64,000 nt of DNA from Ulva prolifera (lineage: Eukaryota > Chlorophyta > Ulvophyceae > Ulvales > Ulvaceae). Positions 15,328-27,035 of the stretch are shown here, in pieces. The stretch is from positions 8,505,985 to 8,569,984 of the forward strand of contig CM041196.1 in the NCBI GenBank assembly GCA_023078555.1. The letters run 5' to 3'. The position numbers and the translations under genes are program-made. Under the pieces are notes generated by a model. That model saw only the letters and a program-made list of their open reading frames with translations. It had not been told where the DNA came from and did not search any database. Each line of letters opens with the position of its first letter. Position 1 is the first letter of the stretch.

Positions 15328-15693
15328 TGCTCGTACACAAAACGCGTTCGGTATGCCGAATTTCCAATTCGACTTGCTGTGGCCATTTGTATATTGTTGA
15401 TTGTTCCCTCATGCCATACAACGCTGTTGCGTACTCGGTCCTGCATCTTTTCGCGTCCACCGGGCACGAAGACCTGTGGCCACACGGGACCAAGCATGCT
15501 CACGACAGCGTGCGCAATCATCATGAGCATGCGTGCTCAGTTCTGAGACAGCCCACGTGTGCATCGTTCCTCTTACAAGCAGTCCGCCGCGTCCTGCGGT
15601 TTGTGTTGTCTCTTGCTGTGCTGGGCCTGATCTGGCCAACATCTGACAACGCAAATTCTGCAGCCAGCGTCGATTCTCCGGATATCAGGCAAC
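15328..15693. promoter_or_regulatory. Divergent region between lysA and the ABCI11-like gene
   Basis: 366 bp separate the lysA ATG candidate and the ABC-ATPase ATG, read outward. Both encode plastid-directed products, so a shared bidirectional promoter is possible. A plus-strand open frame runs through this segment but has no recognisable domain. Confidence 0.45.
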
Positions 15694-16766
15694 ATGCAGC
15701 CAGGCTGCCAGCGTAGGGCGTCAAAAGTCTGTGTACAAACAGGCTTCAGCCGCGCCAAGCGGCGTAGACGGCAATGCATCTCGCGGTCACAGTTGGTATC
15801 CATTCAGAATGTAAACCTGTCCGTCGGAGAAGCGGGACAGCGTCGCAAGATTTTAGATAACATACACTTCTACCTAGCACCGGGTGAGCTGCACATGGTG
15901 GTCGGCCCGAATGGTTGTGGCAAGGTGACATACTTTGCGCTATGATGCTGACTGCTTGCATCAAGCACCACTCACTCCCCGCTGTACTTGCAGTCTACCA
16001 TGCTGCGGCTGATCGGTGGCCTGTCTTCCTGTGAATCCGGGCACGTCGAAGTGGTGCGGCAACCATCCAAGCTCTGCTCTCTCCCTGCCTTGCCTTGCAG
16101 TGCATCAGCCACCTGCACAGCAGCCCTGCAACAGCGTCCGGCCCCCAGTCACGTGCGCTCTACGCTGCTGCAGGACGGCCCATGTGCATTTGTCTTCCAG
16201 AACCCCGACAACCAGGTGGTCATGCCGACCGCAGCAGCAGAGGTCGCGCTCGGCACAGGTGCACAGCGCCTGACCAACGCCGAGGCCATCGCCGTGGTGC
16301 GGGGTGCCCTCGAGAGCGTCGGCATGTGGGAGTTTGCAGAGGTGTCCACCGCGACGCTGTCAGGCGGCCAAAAGCAGCGCCTCGCCATCGCCAGCGCCCT
16401 CGCGCAGGGCCCGCCGAAGCCCAAGGTGCGGCCCCCCGCCCGTCAAGGGCCTTGCCACCCAACCGCAGCCGGTCGCCGAAAACCTGCCACGTGACTCCCC
16501 ACTGCTCCACCCGGGAACGCCGCCTGCAGGTACTGCTGCTGGACGAGCTGACGACGTTCCTGGACAGCGAGGACGCGCTGTCGGTGCTGGAGTGCGTGCG
16601 CGAGGTGGTCAAGGCTGGCGACGTGGCAGCCATCTGGGTGACGCACCGCCTCGAGGAGCTGCAGCACGCGGACCACGTGACGTACATGGAGGGGGGCCGT
16701 GTGCAGCGTGCGGGCAAGCCGCCGCAGATGCTGGCCTACCTCCGGGCCCTGGGCGCCGCCGTGTGA
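15694..16766 (+). CDS. ABC transporter ATP-binding protein, ABCI11 (NAP14)-like, plastid
   Basis: Exons 15694..15924, 15994..16053, 16174..16425, 16530..16766 total 780 nt (259 aa), phases consistent. A complete nucleotide-binding domain is visible: Walker A GPNGCGK|STMLR, interrupted by an intron exactly between GK and ST; Q-loop FVFQNPDNQVV; signature LSGGQKQRLAIA; Walker B VLLLDELTTFLD; H-loop IWVTHRLEELQ. No membrane segment is present, so it is a soluble ATPase that must pair with separate permeases, as in plant ABCI10/ABCI11 (ECF/cobalt-type plastid systems linked to metal homeostasis). The first ~30 residues are Arg/Ser-rich and fit a transit peptide. A TGTAA lies at 16916-16920, 150 nt after the stop. 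NAP14 identity is inferred from the QNPDNQVVMPT block. Confidence 0.9.
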
Positions 16767-16915
16767 TGGTGGGAGTCCAGCGTCGCGTGTGGTGACATGC
16801 GCGGTGGTTGGCCACCAGAAGCATGTTTTGCGGGGTATAAGGGAAACTGGCATGTTCATGAACACGGAGTTGTTTTAATGTGTGATTGCGCACACAACCA
16901 TTTGCTTGTGGTGGG

Positions 16916-16920
16916 TGTAA
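16916..16920 (+). terminator. TGTAA polyadenylation signal (ABCI11-like gene)
   Basis: Chlorophyte-type poly(A) signal about 150 nt after the stop codon on the sense strand. Confidence 0.5.
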
Positions 16921-17388
16921 GCTATTTTCACACTGCCTGCAACTTTCGTGGAATCTTGTGAGGACGGTGGGAAAAAAAAAAGTCATCCAACACAGCAAGT
17001 GCGCTGGACAACATTTTGCAATGTTGGCACGGCACGCGCCAGGGCTGCATAGGGATGGAGTGGCCATGTCTGTGTGTTCTGCGCTGCCTGCCTGTGAGTG
17101 CAGGCAACACACTAAGGCAGGCGGTCACGCTCATCGCGATGTCGCGGCGCCATGATGAAGCGTGCTGCATCCGATGATAGACACAGGTCGTTATTGGTAC
17201 ACACGAAACAGGTTCATGGGCGTATACGCTGTTTTGCATCATGTCCACAACAGCCAGAGGCAATCGGTGATGATGCATGGGCACGCCACAGCTAGCAAGC
17301 AGGAGGTCAGGTGCAGGGCCAGAGCATGGAAGCAGCAGCTTGCATTGGCCCCGAATGTGTGCCGTCACATCAATGAACTGCAGCTGCG

Positions 17389-17393
17389 TTACA
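17389..17393 (-). terminator. TGTAA polyadenylation signal (ATE1)
   Basis: TTACA on the plus strand, i.e. TGTAA about 58 nt after the ATE1 stop codon. Confidence 0.5.
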
Positions 17394-17450
17394 GTTTCAC
17401 ACGGTCTAGCATCCAGACCGGCACCAATGGCCCCGGGCTCCAGGCGGCGT

Positions 17451-19879
17451 TCAGTCAAACACCAGGCAGATCTGAGACGCTGCGCGGGGGCCCATGTGGG
17501 TGACCACCTCGGCCGCGATGCGCTTCAGCTGCACGGACGCGCGCGCCGTCCCGACGCCGGCGAGCCATTGCCACATGCGCGCCAGCGTGCCCCGTGTGTG
17601 CACCAACACGTCCTCCCTGCCGAACATGCCTGCAGCCTGCAGCTCGGGCAGCCGGGGAATGGCCATGTAGGGCCCGCCGGGCAGCGCCACGGGTGGGATG
17701 GCGGCCGGCGAGTCCGCGTGCGGCTCCTCCAGTTCACACAGAGCTGGTGTGCCGTCCGCCGAATCGAGAGAGCGCAGCAGCTTTGGCGTGCAGGGCACCC
17801 ACGTGAGGCTCTTCCGGCACAGCAGGTCTGACGGCTGGAACTCAGCTTTGTACCTGCACCGCACAAGGGCCCCTCGGCAGGTGCACGGCCGCTATGCGAG
17901 GAGTCCCGGGCGGACGAGAGGCTGGTCCATGCAGTGGTCGTGGCGGCGCACCGCATCTTCTGGTTGGAGTGGATGTAGAGGCCGAGGTAGGCGTAGCGGA
18001 GCGTGCTCGCGCCGGCGGCGTGCGCCGCGCGCACCCAGTAGACCTCCTGGAGGGCCGTCCACTTCCCCAGGCTCAGGAACGGCAGGTCAGGGTCCCAGAT
18101 GAGGTACTTGGAGGATAGGCACCTGCACCGGCGGCCACTGGTTGCCGGCCCGTCAGCATGGATAGCCCGGTGGCCGTGGCTGGGCGCGAGAGGTGCGCAC
18201 CGGGGCAGGATATCCCACACGCCCACCGCCACAAGGTGCTCCCCGAGCCAGTACTGCATGTGGAAGGCCCCGTAGCCACACTCCGGAGCGTCGGGGTCCG
18301 CGGCGCGGGGCACGGTGCCCTCCCAGGGCGTGCTCACCAGGAAGCGCTCGTAGCCGCCACGCGAGGCCCGGCCGGGAGGGTCCTTGTGCACCACGCGTTG
18401 GTACCGCTGGTACAGCTGGTACTCCTCCTCGACGAAGCTGGAGGGCCGCAGCACGGTCCGCAGCTGCCAGCCACCCTCCGGGGGGTCCTCCAGCCACCAC
18501 TGCGGCCGCGCCGCGTCCCCGCTGTCGCCCTCGCGCGACCGCCGCTCGCTGCAGGAACTACTGGAGTGCGGCGACCAGTCCGCGTCTGAGTCCAGGGAGT
18601 CGTCCGACGGCTCGCCTCCGGCTGCGTCCGGCACCGGCAGTGGCTCGCACGCGCTCGTCCCCTCAGCGGCGCCGGGGTAGCGAGCGTCGGCGCCTGCCGC
18701 AGCCGGGCTGGCCGCGGCCGGCGTGCACCGCAGCAGCGCCTGGAGCTCAGGCCCTGCTGCGGCCGGGACGCTCCCGGGGACGCGCAGCGTGACGTGCAGG
18801 TGGCCGCGCTCTGCCGTCGCGGCCGGCGCCAGCGGCGCGAGAGTCGTGTCGGCAGCGAGCATGCTGCGCACAGCGGGCAGCACGGTCTCCGCCAGCTGCA
18901 TGGCGACCGCTGACACGGGCGGGCCGCTGACGGCGCCGACCGCCGCGGCCGCGCGGGCGGCGGCCTTGCGCACCTTCTTGGCCTTGTTCTTCGACACCGG
19001 TGGAGTCGGTGAAAGAGGCCTGCATGATGCCGGAGACCGGCCCGACAGGTGGCGTGGGGAGGTGCCTCGGCTGGCAGCTGTGGCGGGCGTGCTCTGAGCG
19101 GCAGCCTTCCAGCACACAGCTGAGTGTACACACACTGTCTGGGAGCCCGCGTCGGCAGGGCCTGCGCCCGCTGGTTTCTGCTTCTTCACTGTGAAGACGT
19201 GATCAGAGTGCTCCAGGGCTGCGGTCACGGCCTGAGAGATGGAGCTGGGGAGGTGGCGGGCAAAGGCTTCACTCCAGCGCACAGCAATTCGGTCTGCTAC
19301 TGCTTCCACGTTGACCTGTGGTACTTCTGTGGCTGGCGCTCCGGAGGGAGGTGTGGTGTCAAGTGTGGGATCCAAGGCGGACTGCTGTTGTCGCCGTGTG
19401 CGCTGCCGTCTAGCCCAGTCGCCGCAACAGAAGGAGTCAAAACGACGCAGGACGCGGCGTTGCGCGGGCGTGGGGCAGAACTGGGATGCGTCCAGGCGAA
19501 TACTGTATGCTGGGCAGCAGCTGCCGTTTGGGTCTGGCCTGTAGACGTAAGTTCCTGAGCGACGCCAGCCAACATCAAGCAGTTCCTGATACGCATAAAC
19601 AGTCAGCTTATTTGCAACCATGCCTGCACATCATACTTTGTCGTTGCTGAATGCTGACCGTTTGGATTGCTTGACGCAGTGTGTCACTTGCCGAGCAGGT
19701 GTACTCAAAAACAGCTGGGACGAGATCGTACCGGCCGCGACTCGGTGCCCTGACCTTGTGCGCTTGCAATATCCACAGTGATGTGAGTCGTGGACACCGT
19801 ACCAGGCAGCCTCAGAGAGCTTGAGGGCTGGGTGCTGCTCGCCCGGAAGGACCTCGCGCGGAGGAGCTGCGCTGCTCAT
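17451..19879 (-). CDS. ATE1: Arginyl-tRNA--protein transferase
   Basis: Transfers Arg from Arg-tRNA to N-terminal Asp/Glu/oxidised Cys, feeding the Arg/N-degron pathway. Exons 19732..19879, 18201..19623, 17952..18122, 17451..17853 give 2145 nt (714 aa), consistent phases; an ATG at 19921 would add 14 aa. The N-domain has HHCGYCKRTRSGH (C35, C38) and LTVYAYQELLDVGWRRSG, then GSCCPAYSIRLDAS, the Cys cluster used for cofactor/zinc binding. The C-domain has FVEEEYQLYQRYQRVVHKD, CGYGAFHMQYWLGEHLVAVG, KYLIWDPDLPFLSLGKW and YLGLYIHSNQKMRYKAEFQP. Between the domains lies about 270 residues of Ala/Pro/Ser-rich sequence, much of it low complexity, making the protein longer than the roughly 630-aa plant enzyme. 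Donors are GTACG and GTGCG. Convergent with the ABCI11-like gene. Confidence 0.96.
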
Positions 19880-19921
19880 ATGACCTGTGGCAGCGCGACA
19901 CTCACACCGGCACTTACACAT

Positions 19922-21782
19922 GCACAGGCTATGTGCGTGCTATGGAGGATACGCACCCATGGCGATGGTAAGGCACTGGCGAGATTCGGGCCTGGTCGGA
20001 GTTGTATCGAACGTCTACCTCGCCATGGTGGTGAAGACGGTTGGCGTCTATGCAGCCAGTAGGTGGGAGTAAATATTAGTGCAAGTGCATATTCGCAGTT
20101 TTCTTCGACGTGATACTGACAGTGTTTCAGGCACGGGCTCAAGACCAGTACATCAAGCGTGTAATAATGCAGACAGCCGCAGCATGTACGTTGGAGATGA
20201 AGCTAGCATAGCGTTTGGCATTTCGCACTGACTATGTCTTCCTGGAGAGCACAGTCTGTGGAGTGCTCGAGTGTTCAAGTTCCGTTGAAATGCACCTGAC
20301 GCCACGCTGATTCATCCGCCTGGCGTGGTCCACTTTGGTCAAGGCACAGTTGCATAGCCTTTAACGTGGCCAGGATACCAGAGCAGGCCTATAGATTGCA
20401 CATGATCTGCATTCATAATCGGCATGCAGATCACGGCCGCGGAAAGGCTACATGCAGCGTGCTGCGCGGTTTATGCTTTTTGTGAACCAAAGTCGTCTCG
20501 CGACATTATGCGTTCTCAAAGGTCTGAGGAACTCATCTTTGCTTGGTTCGCGTGTGTACGCGTTGACTGAGTTCACACACCTTCCACCTCAGCATGCTGT
20601 GATGATACATCCACTGGCCAACTGCGAGATGCGACAGATTGAGTGCCAAAACAGGTCATCGGCTAGCAGTTATTTGACCTGTCTGATGAATCTGCTACGC
20701 TACAATGTGAGAAGCGGGTGTGTCGCCGGTCCGGGTATTGTCCTGTTCGCACGAGAGCCGCTTCATGCGACGCAGGATTTTCAATAACAGGAACACCTCA
20801 CTGTCTTGCCGTGAGGTTGGCTTCAGCTGTTGCCGCAAGTGAGCACCTGGGCGATGATTCTGCCCAACAGCACCGCGCGGAATGCTTGCGATTCAGCTGC
20901 AAGCAGGCCCTGGACCGCCCGACTTATGGTCAAGATCTGCTTGCGTGGACAACAGCAGCGAGGACGGCACTGGTTGTTGTCAACATCACTGGGCCCATGC
21001 TTCTGTATGACTGCCTCGGCAGTAACATTTTGGCCAGCCCCCCCTGGCCTGCCGGCAATTAGTGCAGCCGAGGGAATGTCCAAGACGTGCTGTAAAAAAG
21101 CCATGATATGGCTACATTCCATTCGCAGCTGTGCACAGCAGAATGCATTTCACAGGTATTTCAAACCGCACTCTGGACTGATTTGCAGAGTCCACCGGGC
21201 AGAGTTCCCCTGTGAAGAACCGAGGCTTGGTGCAGAACGCCTGGCAGCATTCTCTCTGCAGCCACGTCTCGAAGGTGTCCCACCTGCGTTCAATACATGC
21301 CGCACGAGGTCATAGCGGACGCATACTGCAGCTCTAGGTCACGCACTTGTTGGCAATGCACATGAAGTGACTGCAGGGGCCAGAACTGATGGCTCAAGCT
21401 GAAGAAGCGGCGCCATTGCTGCTGCAGATCACATTTGGCGCCATGCAGACGACACTGATAGGCACTCTGCTTGTGCATTGAGTCCAGGGCACCTCTACTC
21501 ATGATCTTGGGGCAGCGAAACGCAGCCCTGTCACTGGCAACCAGTGCATGCATGAGACCATCGACATGGCAGATGGCCAATGCGACACGCATGATCCCTT
21601 GTGGCAGCCATTAGGTCTCTGATGCTCGCGGTGCTGTCGACAGTGTCGTTTGTGTTGCGTTGCGGCCTGTGTAGATTGTTGCCAAGCGGCGTCAGTGTCA
21701 GCCACGTGCAGCCTCACGATCGTCTGCTTAGTGACATCAACTTGCGCTCCAGCGCATAGGCACAGTCCAACGAGCTAGTACA
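19922..21782. other. Intergenic stretch between ATE1 and the release factor gene
   Basis: About 1.9 kb between two outward-reading genes. Short ORFs on both strands show no domain, and none has a convincing exon chain. It should contain both promoters; nothing else is recognised. Confidence 0.45.
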
Positions 21783-24032
21783 ATGCGGTGTTCCGCTGCA
21801 TCAAGTCATCGCGGACTGCGATGGCGCATAGCGCCGGCATCAGGGCAACGCAAGCTGTCGGTGTCTTGCCGCGCGCTCGAGTCGTACATGGTTGATAAGC
21901 TCGAAGGAAGCGTCAAACAATTCGCTCAACTACAGGTGAGTCAAGATACACGACATGTCTGCGCTATTTTTGCATCTGCCCCAACGTGGTGCATTCGTTT
22001 ATGCCTATGTCTTGCCGAGCTTTCAGCTGCATGTGCCGTGATATACTCAGCATACACCGCGTGCGACCACGTATTGGCGTGAAATTGAGGACATATCGTG
22101 TTGAGTGGATGTCCTGGCGAAGGAGAGAGCTGCCATGGTCAGAGGTGCCCGGGTGCAGGAAATGATGAGCCAGCCAGACGTTGCATCGGACCCAGACAAG
22201 TTCCAGAGGCTTGCGAAGGAGGCGTCAACCATTCAGACACAGGTCGAGAAGTTCAAGTCGTATCAGGAGCAAGAGGAGTCGTTGGCGGACACGCGGGCAT
22301 TGTTGCGGGACAGTGAAGGCGATGCTGAGATGACAGAGCTTGCACAGCAGGAAATCTCCGAGATTGAAGCCAGTCTGCAGGTCCGTTTTCCCGCGCCTCT
22401 GTCTGTAAATGGCTTTGTAGGTGATCGCATCGTACACAGGGGCAAGCATCCAGCAGCTCTGCTCAGCCATGCATCCTGTAGCTTCACAACAAACAGTCGC
22501 ACACAGTCTCAGCAGGAGTCACACACAGCCTTACCCGGTCCAGCACCGGCCTCTCCGCTGTGACAGCCAGCCTCCCCAAGGGGCGCATGCTGCCTCAACC
22601 GTGACGGCCACATCAGAGCCGGCAGCACGCCTGGGCGAGCGTGCAGGAGCTGGAGAATGAACTGCTCGTGCTGCTGCTGCCGCGGGACCCGCTGGACGAG
22701 AAGAACATCATGCTTGAGATCCGCGCGGGCACCGGAGGCGACGAGGCGAGCATCTGGGCGGGCGATCTCCTCCGCATGTACCAGAAGTACTGCGCCGTCA
22801 TGAACTGGAAGTCGGCGATCATCAACTGGAACGACGGCGAGAGTGGTGGCTACAAGGAGGCGACGCTCGAGATTAAGGGGGACAGCGTGTACAGCCGCCT
22901 CAAGTACGAGGCCGGTGCGCAGCCCCCTCCGCCCCCCCTGCCTTGCACCTTTCCCACAGTGCGCCTGGCCAGCTGCGCGTGGGCCCTCCGGCTGCAACAT
23001 GTATTGGCCGTAGTGTGTAACCGCTCCCTCATTCGGCGGCCGAAGGCCTCCGCATCCCCCCGGCCGGGGTCGCGCGGAGGTCGCACGCGCGCCAGGCTGC
23101 TCTTGGCCACCTGTGTTCCTGGTCGAAGCAAGCGCGCCGGAAGCGTGACTCGGCGCTTCTCCCTCCCGTGCGGCAGGGGGGGGTATCGGGTTGAGTGCCA
23201 GCGGTCGGGCGCGCGCCCCCCCCTCGCCCGGCAGGTGGGCGGCAGTGAGCGGTGGCGCGGCGTGCAGGGGTGCACCGCGTGCAGCGCGTGCCGGCGACGG
23301 ACTCCGGGGGCCGCATCCACACGTCGACGGCCACGGTGGCCATCATGCCGGAGGTGGACGAGGTGACGCTGGAGCTCGACATGACGGAGGTGCAGATCAA
23401 GACGGCGCGCGCCAGCGGCGCCGGCGGCCAGAACGTCAACAAGGTCGAGACCGCCATCGACCTCTTCCACGGGCCCACCGGCATCCGGTGCGTGACAACC
23501 CTCCCACTATTCATCACGCACCGTGCCAGGTGCATCTCAGGCACAGCAGTCTGTTTGAACATGCACTGCGGTGCGGCGGCGCAGCTGCTCTACGACGCGA
23601 GCCGAAGCAGGGTGCACCCGACAAGCTGCAGTGTGGCCGGCGGCGGCAGGATGTGTTGTTGCAAGCATGGCTACGAGCGGGGGTGCCGGGTGCAGGGTGT
23701 TCTGCCAGGAGGAGCGCACGCAGCTGCGGAACAAGGAGCGTGCGCTGCAGATCCTGCGCGGCAAGCTGTTCGAGATGGAGCTCGAGAAGCAGCGCGCGGA
23801 GATCGCGGCGAAGCGCAAGTCGCAGGTCGGCACGGGCTCGCGCTCCGAGAAGATCAAGACGTACAACTACAAGGACTCGCGCGTCAGCGACCACCGCCTT
23901 AAGCACAACTACCCCCTAGAGGGGATGCTCGAGGGCGCGGCGCCGCTTGAGCAGAACATCCAGGAGATGATCGGCCTTGACGTCGAGGAGCAGCTGCGCG
24001 CGCTCGCCGACGAGATGGCGGTGCCGGCTTAG
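21783..24032 (+). CDS. Peptide chain release factor 1, organellar (chloroplast-type)
   Basis: Recognises UAA/UAG on organelle ribosomes and triggers peptide release. Exons 21783..21935, about 22106..22380, 22647..22914, 23268..23487, 23696..24032; about 418 aa, near the plastid RF1 length. N-terminus [14 protein letters not shown] with Arg/Ser bias fits a transit peptide, then [18 protein letters not shown]. Domain signatures: [40 protein letters not shown] with the PAT tripeptide of RF1 that reads the stop codon, and [20 protein letters not shown] with the catalytic GGQ. The C-terminal part has [17 protein letters not shown] and [18 protein letters not shown]. The exon 1/2 junction is one base out of phase with the only visible acceptor; all other junctions fit. 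A TGTAA lies at 24129-24133. Chloroplast rather than mitochondrial targeting is inferred. Confidence 0.94.
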
Positions 24033-24128
24033 GTCGGGCCCGCGGCGGGGTGGGGGGGCCGCATGCATGCGGTGGGCGCTGTGAGAGTGTGAGTGTGAAC
24101 GTGAGGCGACAGCGGGTGTAGCGTGCGA

Positions 24129-24133
24129 TGTAA
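24129..24133 (+). terminator. TGTAA polyadenylation signal (release factor 1)
   Basis: Sense-strand TGTAA about 97 nt past the stop; the convergent armadillo gene has its own at 24250-24254 on the minus strand. Confidence 0.5.
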
Positions 24134-24249
24134 CTGCAGCGGCGAGCGAGAGGCCACGCCCGGGCGGAGTGAACGTGTCCGTGGAGGGATTGCACGGTGT
24201 GTGTCAAAGCGTCGCGTGGCGTGCGCAGCCGCTCCGGATACAGTGCAGG

Positions 24250-24254
24250 TTACA
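24250..24254 (-). terminator. TGTAA polyadenylation signal (armadillo gene)
   Basis: TTACA on plus, TGTAA on minus, about 66 nt beyond the stop of the armadillo gene. Confidence 0.5.
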
Positions 24255-24319
24255 CTCGAAGTGAAAGCATGTGTTGAGGTCGCAACTACTCTCAGCACAT
24301 GTCGGGCCTGCGGTGACAG

Positions 24320-27035
24320 TTATGCCATGGCATCGTCCGAGTCTGCTTGAGAGACGTGCCAGCGCTCGAACACCTGCTGCACAGCGTTCGTCCCTGCCAT
24401 GCCCTCGAACACGTGCAGCGCCTCCGGCATCTCCCTGCACCCACACAGCTGTCACAGCATGCATGGGCATCGCCCAGTGGACCATTCAGCGCGCTTCACA
24501 CAGGCGATGCCAGACTCGTGCTGAAGAAAAACAATCCGGCGTACACAGCGGAGAAGGCGCACCAGTGCAGCACCATCACCAGGTTGGCTGCCGCTGCAGC
24601 GTAGCATGTGGCGCTCGAGTCGGGCGGTGCGCCCTGACCGCCGGTGTGCTGCAGCATCCCAGCTGCGACTCGCAGGAAGGTCTCGTCCTGGAGGACGCCC
24701 CGCAGGGCCCCAAGGTGCCCGCTGCCGAGGTCCCGGCCGATGCATGCGGCCAGGTTGCAGATGAACGTCGCGGCCTCCGCGTGCAGCTGTGGAGCTTCAG
24801 CCCTGCGCAGCACGGCCATGGCCACGGCGGCGCCGCTCATGTCAATCAGCACACCTGCACTGCCCCCGGGATCGAACCTGGCAGCCCACGCAGCACAGCT
24901 TGGGGTGTGTATGTAGTTACAAAGGACAGAGGCCGGGCAGCCAGCCGTTGCTAGGACTGCACACGCAAATCCACTCACGCAGTCATGGCACTAGGCCGGG
25001 TACGAGCACGTACCACAGCCCGGCCGGTGACGCCAGCCAAAGATTGAAGCCCCGCACGGTGTGTATGTATGTATGTGTGTGGGACGGTACAGCAGTGGGG
25101 GTGAGCTCACTCAGGTCGGTCTGCAATGCACTACACAGAGCCCATTTGCGTGGCGCAGGGGGAGGCAGCGCACCGGCGGCGAGGGGGGTGGAAGCCAGGT
25201 TGGCCAGCGCCCACAGCGCGGCGGCCGCAGTCTCGGCGTCCCCGTGCTGGGCCGCCACCAGCAGCGTGCGGGGCGCCGCGCCGGCGTGCGCCGCGAGCGC
25301 CCCTCGCAGCTGCCGTGCGGACATCAGCGGCAGCAGCGCACCCGCCACCAGCAGCAGCGGCAGGAGGGCCTGTACAGCGGCCCCGGTCATGCAGGGCCCC
25401 CCCTGGACACCGCACGCGGGTGGGGCGCGGTGTGTGGCAAATACCTCTATGTGACAGGGCACTTGAAGAACCATGCACCCCCGCATGCACCCCCGCATGT
25501 GACAAGGGCGCAAGGGATACGCCAAGTAGCAGGTCAGAGCAGGGGAAGGGGTACCTCCGGGGTGCCGGGCAAGGTAGCACCGCCAATGAGCACGCTGTGG
25601 CCGGGAGGAGCTGCGGGGCTGCCGAGAGTGCCAGGCTGCGGCTGCGGCGGCGATTCGGTGTCCATCGCCTGCGCAGCACCCTCGGCTGGCTGCGGCACAG
25701 CCACGGCTTGCTTGGGGCTGGGGGGCCGCACGGGGGGCGCGGCGGCCCAGGCTGCGCGGGAGGAGGCGAGCCGCTCTGCAGCCTCCTCGCTGGCTGCCGC
25801 GGTGGCCGCCTCCGCGGCGGCAAAGACGCTGTGCGCGATGCCGTCGCGGCACGCCAGCTGCTGGGACCCTGGCGTGGCCAAGCGCAGCGTGTGCACCAGT
25901 AGCCACGCCGTCTCCACGACGAGGTCCGTGGCTGCACTGGCCGACATCAACAGCCGCTTCACCACCGCCTCGAGCCGCGGGTCTGGCGTCGACAGGAGGA
26001 CGTTGGCTGCCTTGGGGCCGGGGACACCGCACACGATGTTGGACAGCGCCCAGGCGCATGTGGCTCCGGCAGCGGCGACCGATACATCCTCAGACGCACG
26101 AGAGGCGTCCCCGATGATGTCGAGCAGGGCGGGGATGGCGCCCTGGGCCTGCAGTGTGGAGGCAGCTATCTGCGATGCCGCAGCCATGTTGCCGAGGGCC
26201 CAGGCGCACTGCAGGCACAGGGCGGGGCCGTAGGCCAAGCCCAGGAGGGCGATGAGAAGCGGCGACAGCTTGATGATCTGCGGGACAGCCTCTGGGAGGT
26301 TGGCAGCGACGTTGCAGACGATGTACGATGCTTTCAGCGCACCGACGGCTGCTCTGGGCGTCATGGCGAGGCTCAAGTTCGGAGCCAAGAGCGCAACGAG
26401 GCCTGTCTGTAGCGCCGCGTTGATCAGATCACGATAGCTGTGTGGGCTCACATCTGCAGCATGGCGCATGTTGGCCGGTGGTTGCTGTGTGGCTTTGTGA
26501 CATGCACACTCGAGGAAGGTCACCTGCCTCGTACCCGAGGGCCAGGCGTAAGTGCTCCAGTTCTTTCAGATTGTTTCCTGGCTGAAGGTTCAGGGCTGAG
26601 CGAATGTTGTCTGCAACCGCATCTGCTGACCTCTCCAGGTTCTGCGCCTGGTCCAGGTCTTCTTGTACCAAACGCTGCTTCCTCGCCCTCGCCAGCGCAT
26701 CCTGCCGGCTGCACTCTCTATGCTTATTTACCTACAGCCGGAGACGCAGCTTCGCGCTGCCCTTGGCAGGATGATGCACCACAGCATGATGCCCAGCTAC
26801 ACAGGAGCAGCGAATATGAATGTCGGATCCAAGCCATACAAACGCACATCTTCCCTAAGACGACCTTCAGCGCGCCTGTTTGTGGCTCCTCGTCTGGGGA
26901 GGGATCGTTGTGATTCGGGCATGCCTGTTGCTGTGCCTCTGGAATGGAGAGCGTCGAACTGGCTCGATCGTTTCGGGACGAGTTGTACGAAGATGACAAC
27001 TGCCCGAGATGCGGAAAAGAGTAGCTGTCATACAT
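24320..27035 (-). CDS. Armadillo-repeat protein, importin-alpha/TMCO6-like
   Basis: Exons 26865..27035, 26524..26701, 25555..26453, 25174..25402 (or ..25369, also in phase), 24500..24854, 24320..24434; 1947 nt, 648 aa with the longer choice, phases consistent. After a Ser/Asn-rich start comes a basic segment ALARARKQRLVQEDLDQAQ resembling an importin-beta-binding helix, then armadillo-type helices: GALKASYIVCNVAANLPEAV, CLQCAWALGNMAAAS, ATCAWALSNIVCGVPG, ETAWLLVHTLRLATPGSQQL, AAALWALANLASTPLAAG, and a final helical exon MPEALHVFEGMAGTNAVQQ. The WALGNMA and WALSNIV cores are the asparagine-ladder pattern of importin-alpha repeats, so it probably binds nuclear cargo or acts as a scaffold. A long Ala/Pro-rich insert (about residues 325-405) breaks the repeat array, unlike canonical importin-alpha. 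One intron holds tandem GCATGCACCCCC units near 25475-25500. Confidence 0.85.
25473..25500. repeat. Short tandem repeat in intron of the armadillo gene
   Basis: Two to three copies of a 12-bp unit of the form CATGCACCCCCG in tandem within the third intron. Confidence 0.7.

Noticed and set aside
24845..24875. B-box-like GGTTCGATCCC on the minus strand
   Set aside because: It lies at the 5' splice junction region of an armadillo-gene exon; no A box, acceptor stem or second tRNA half nearby.
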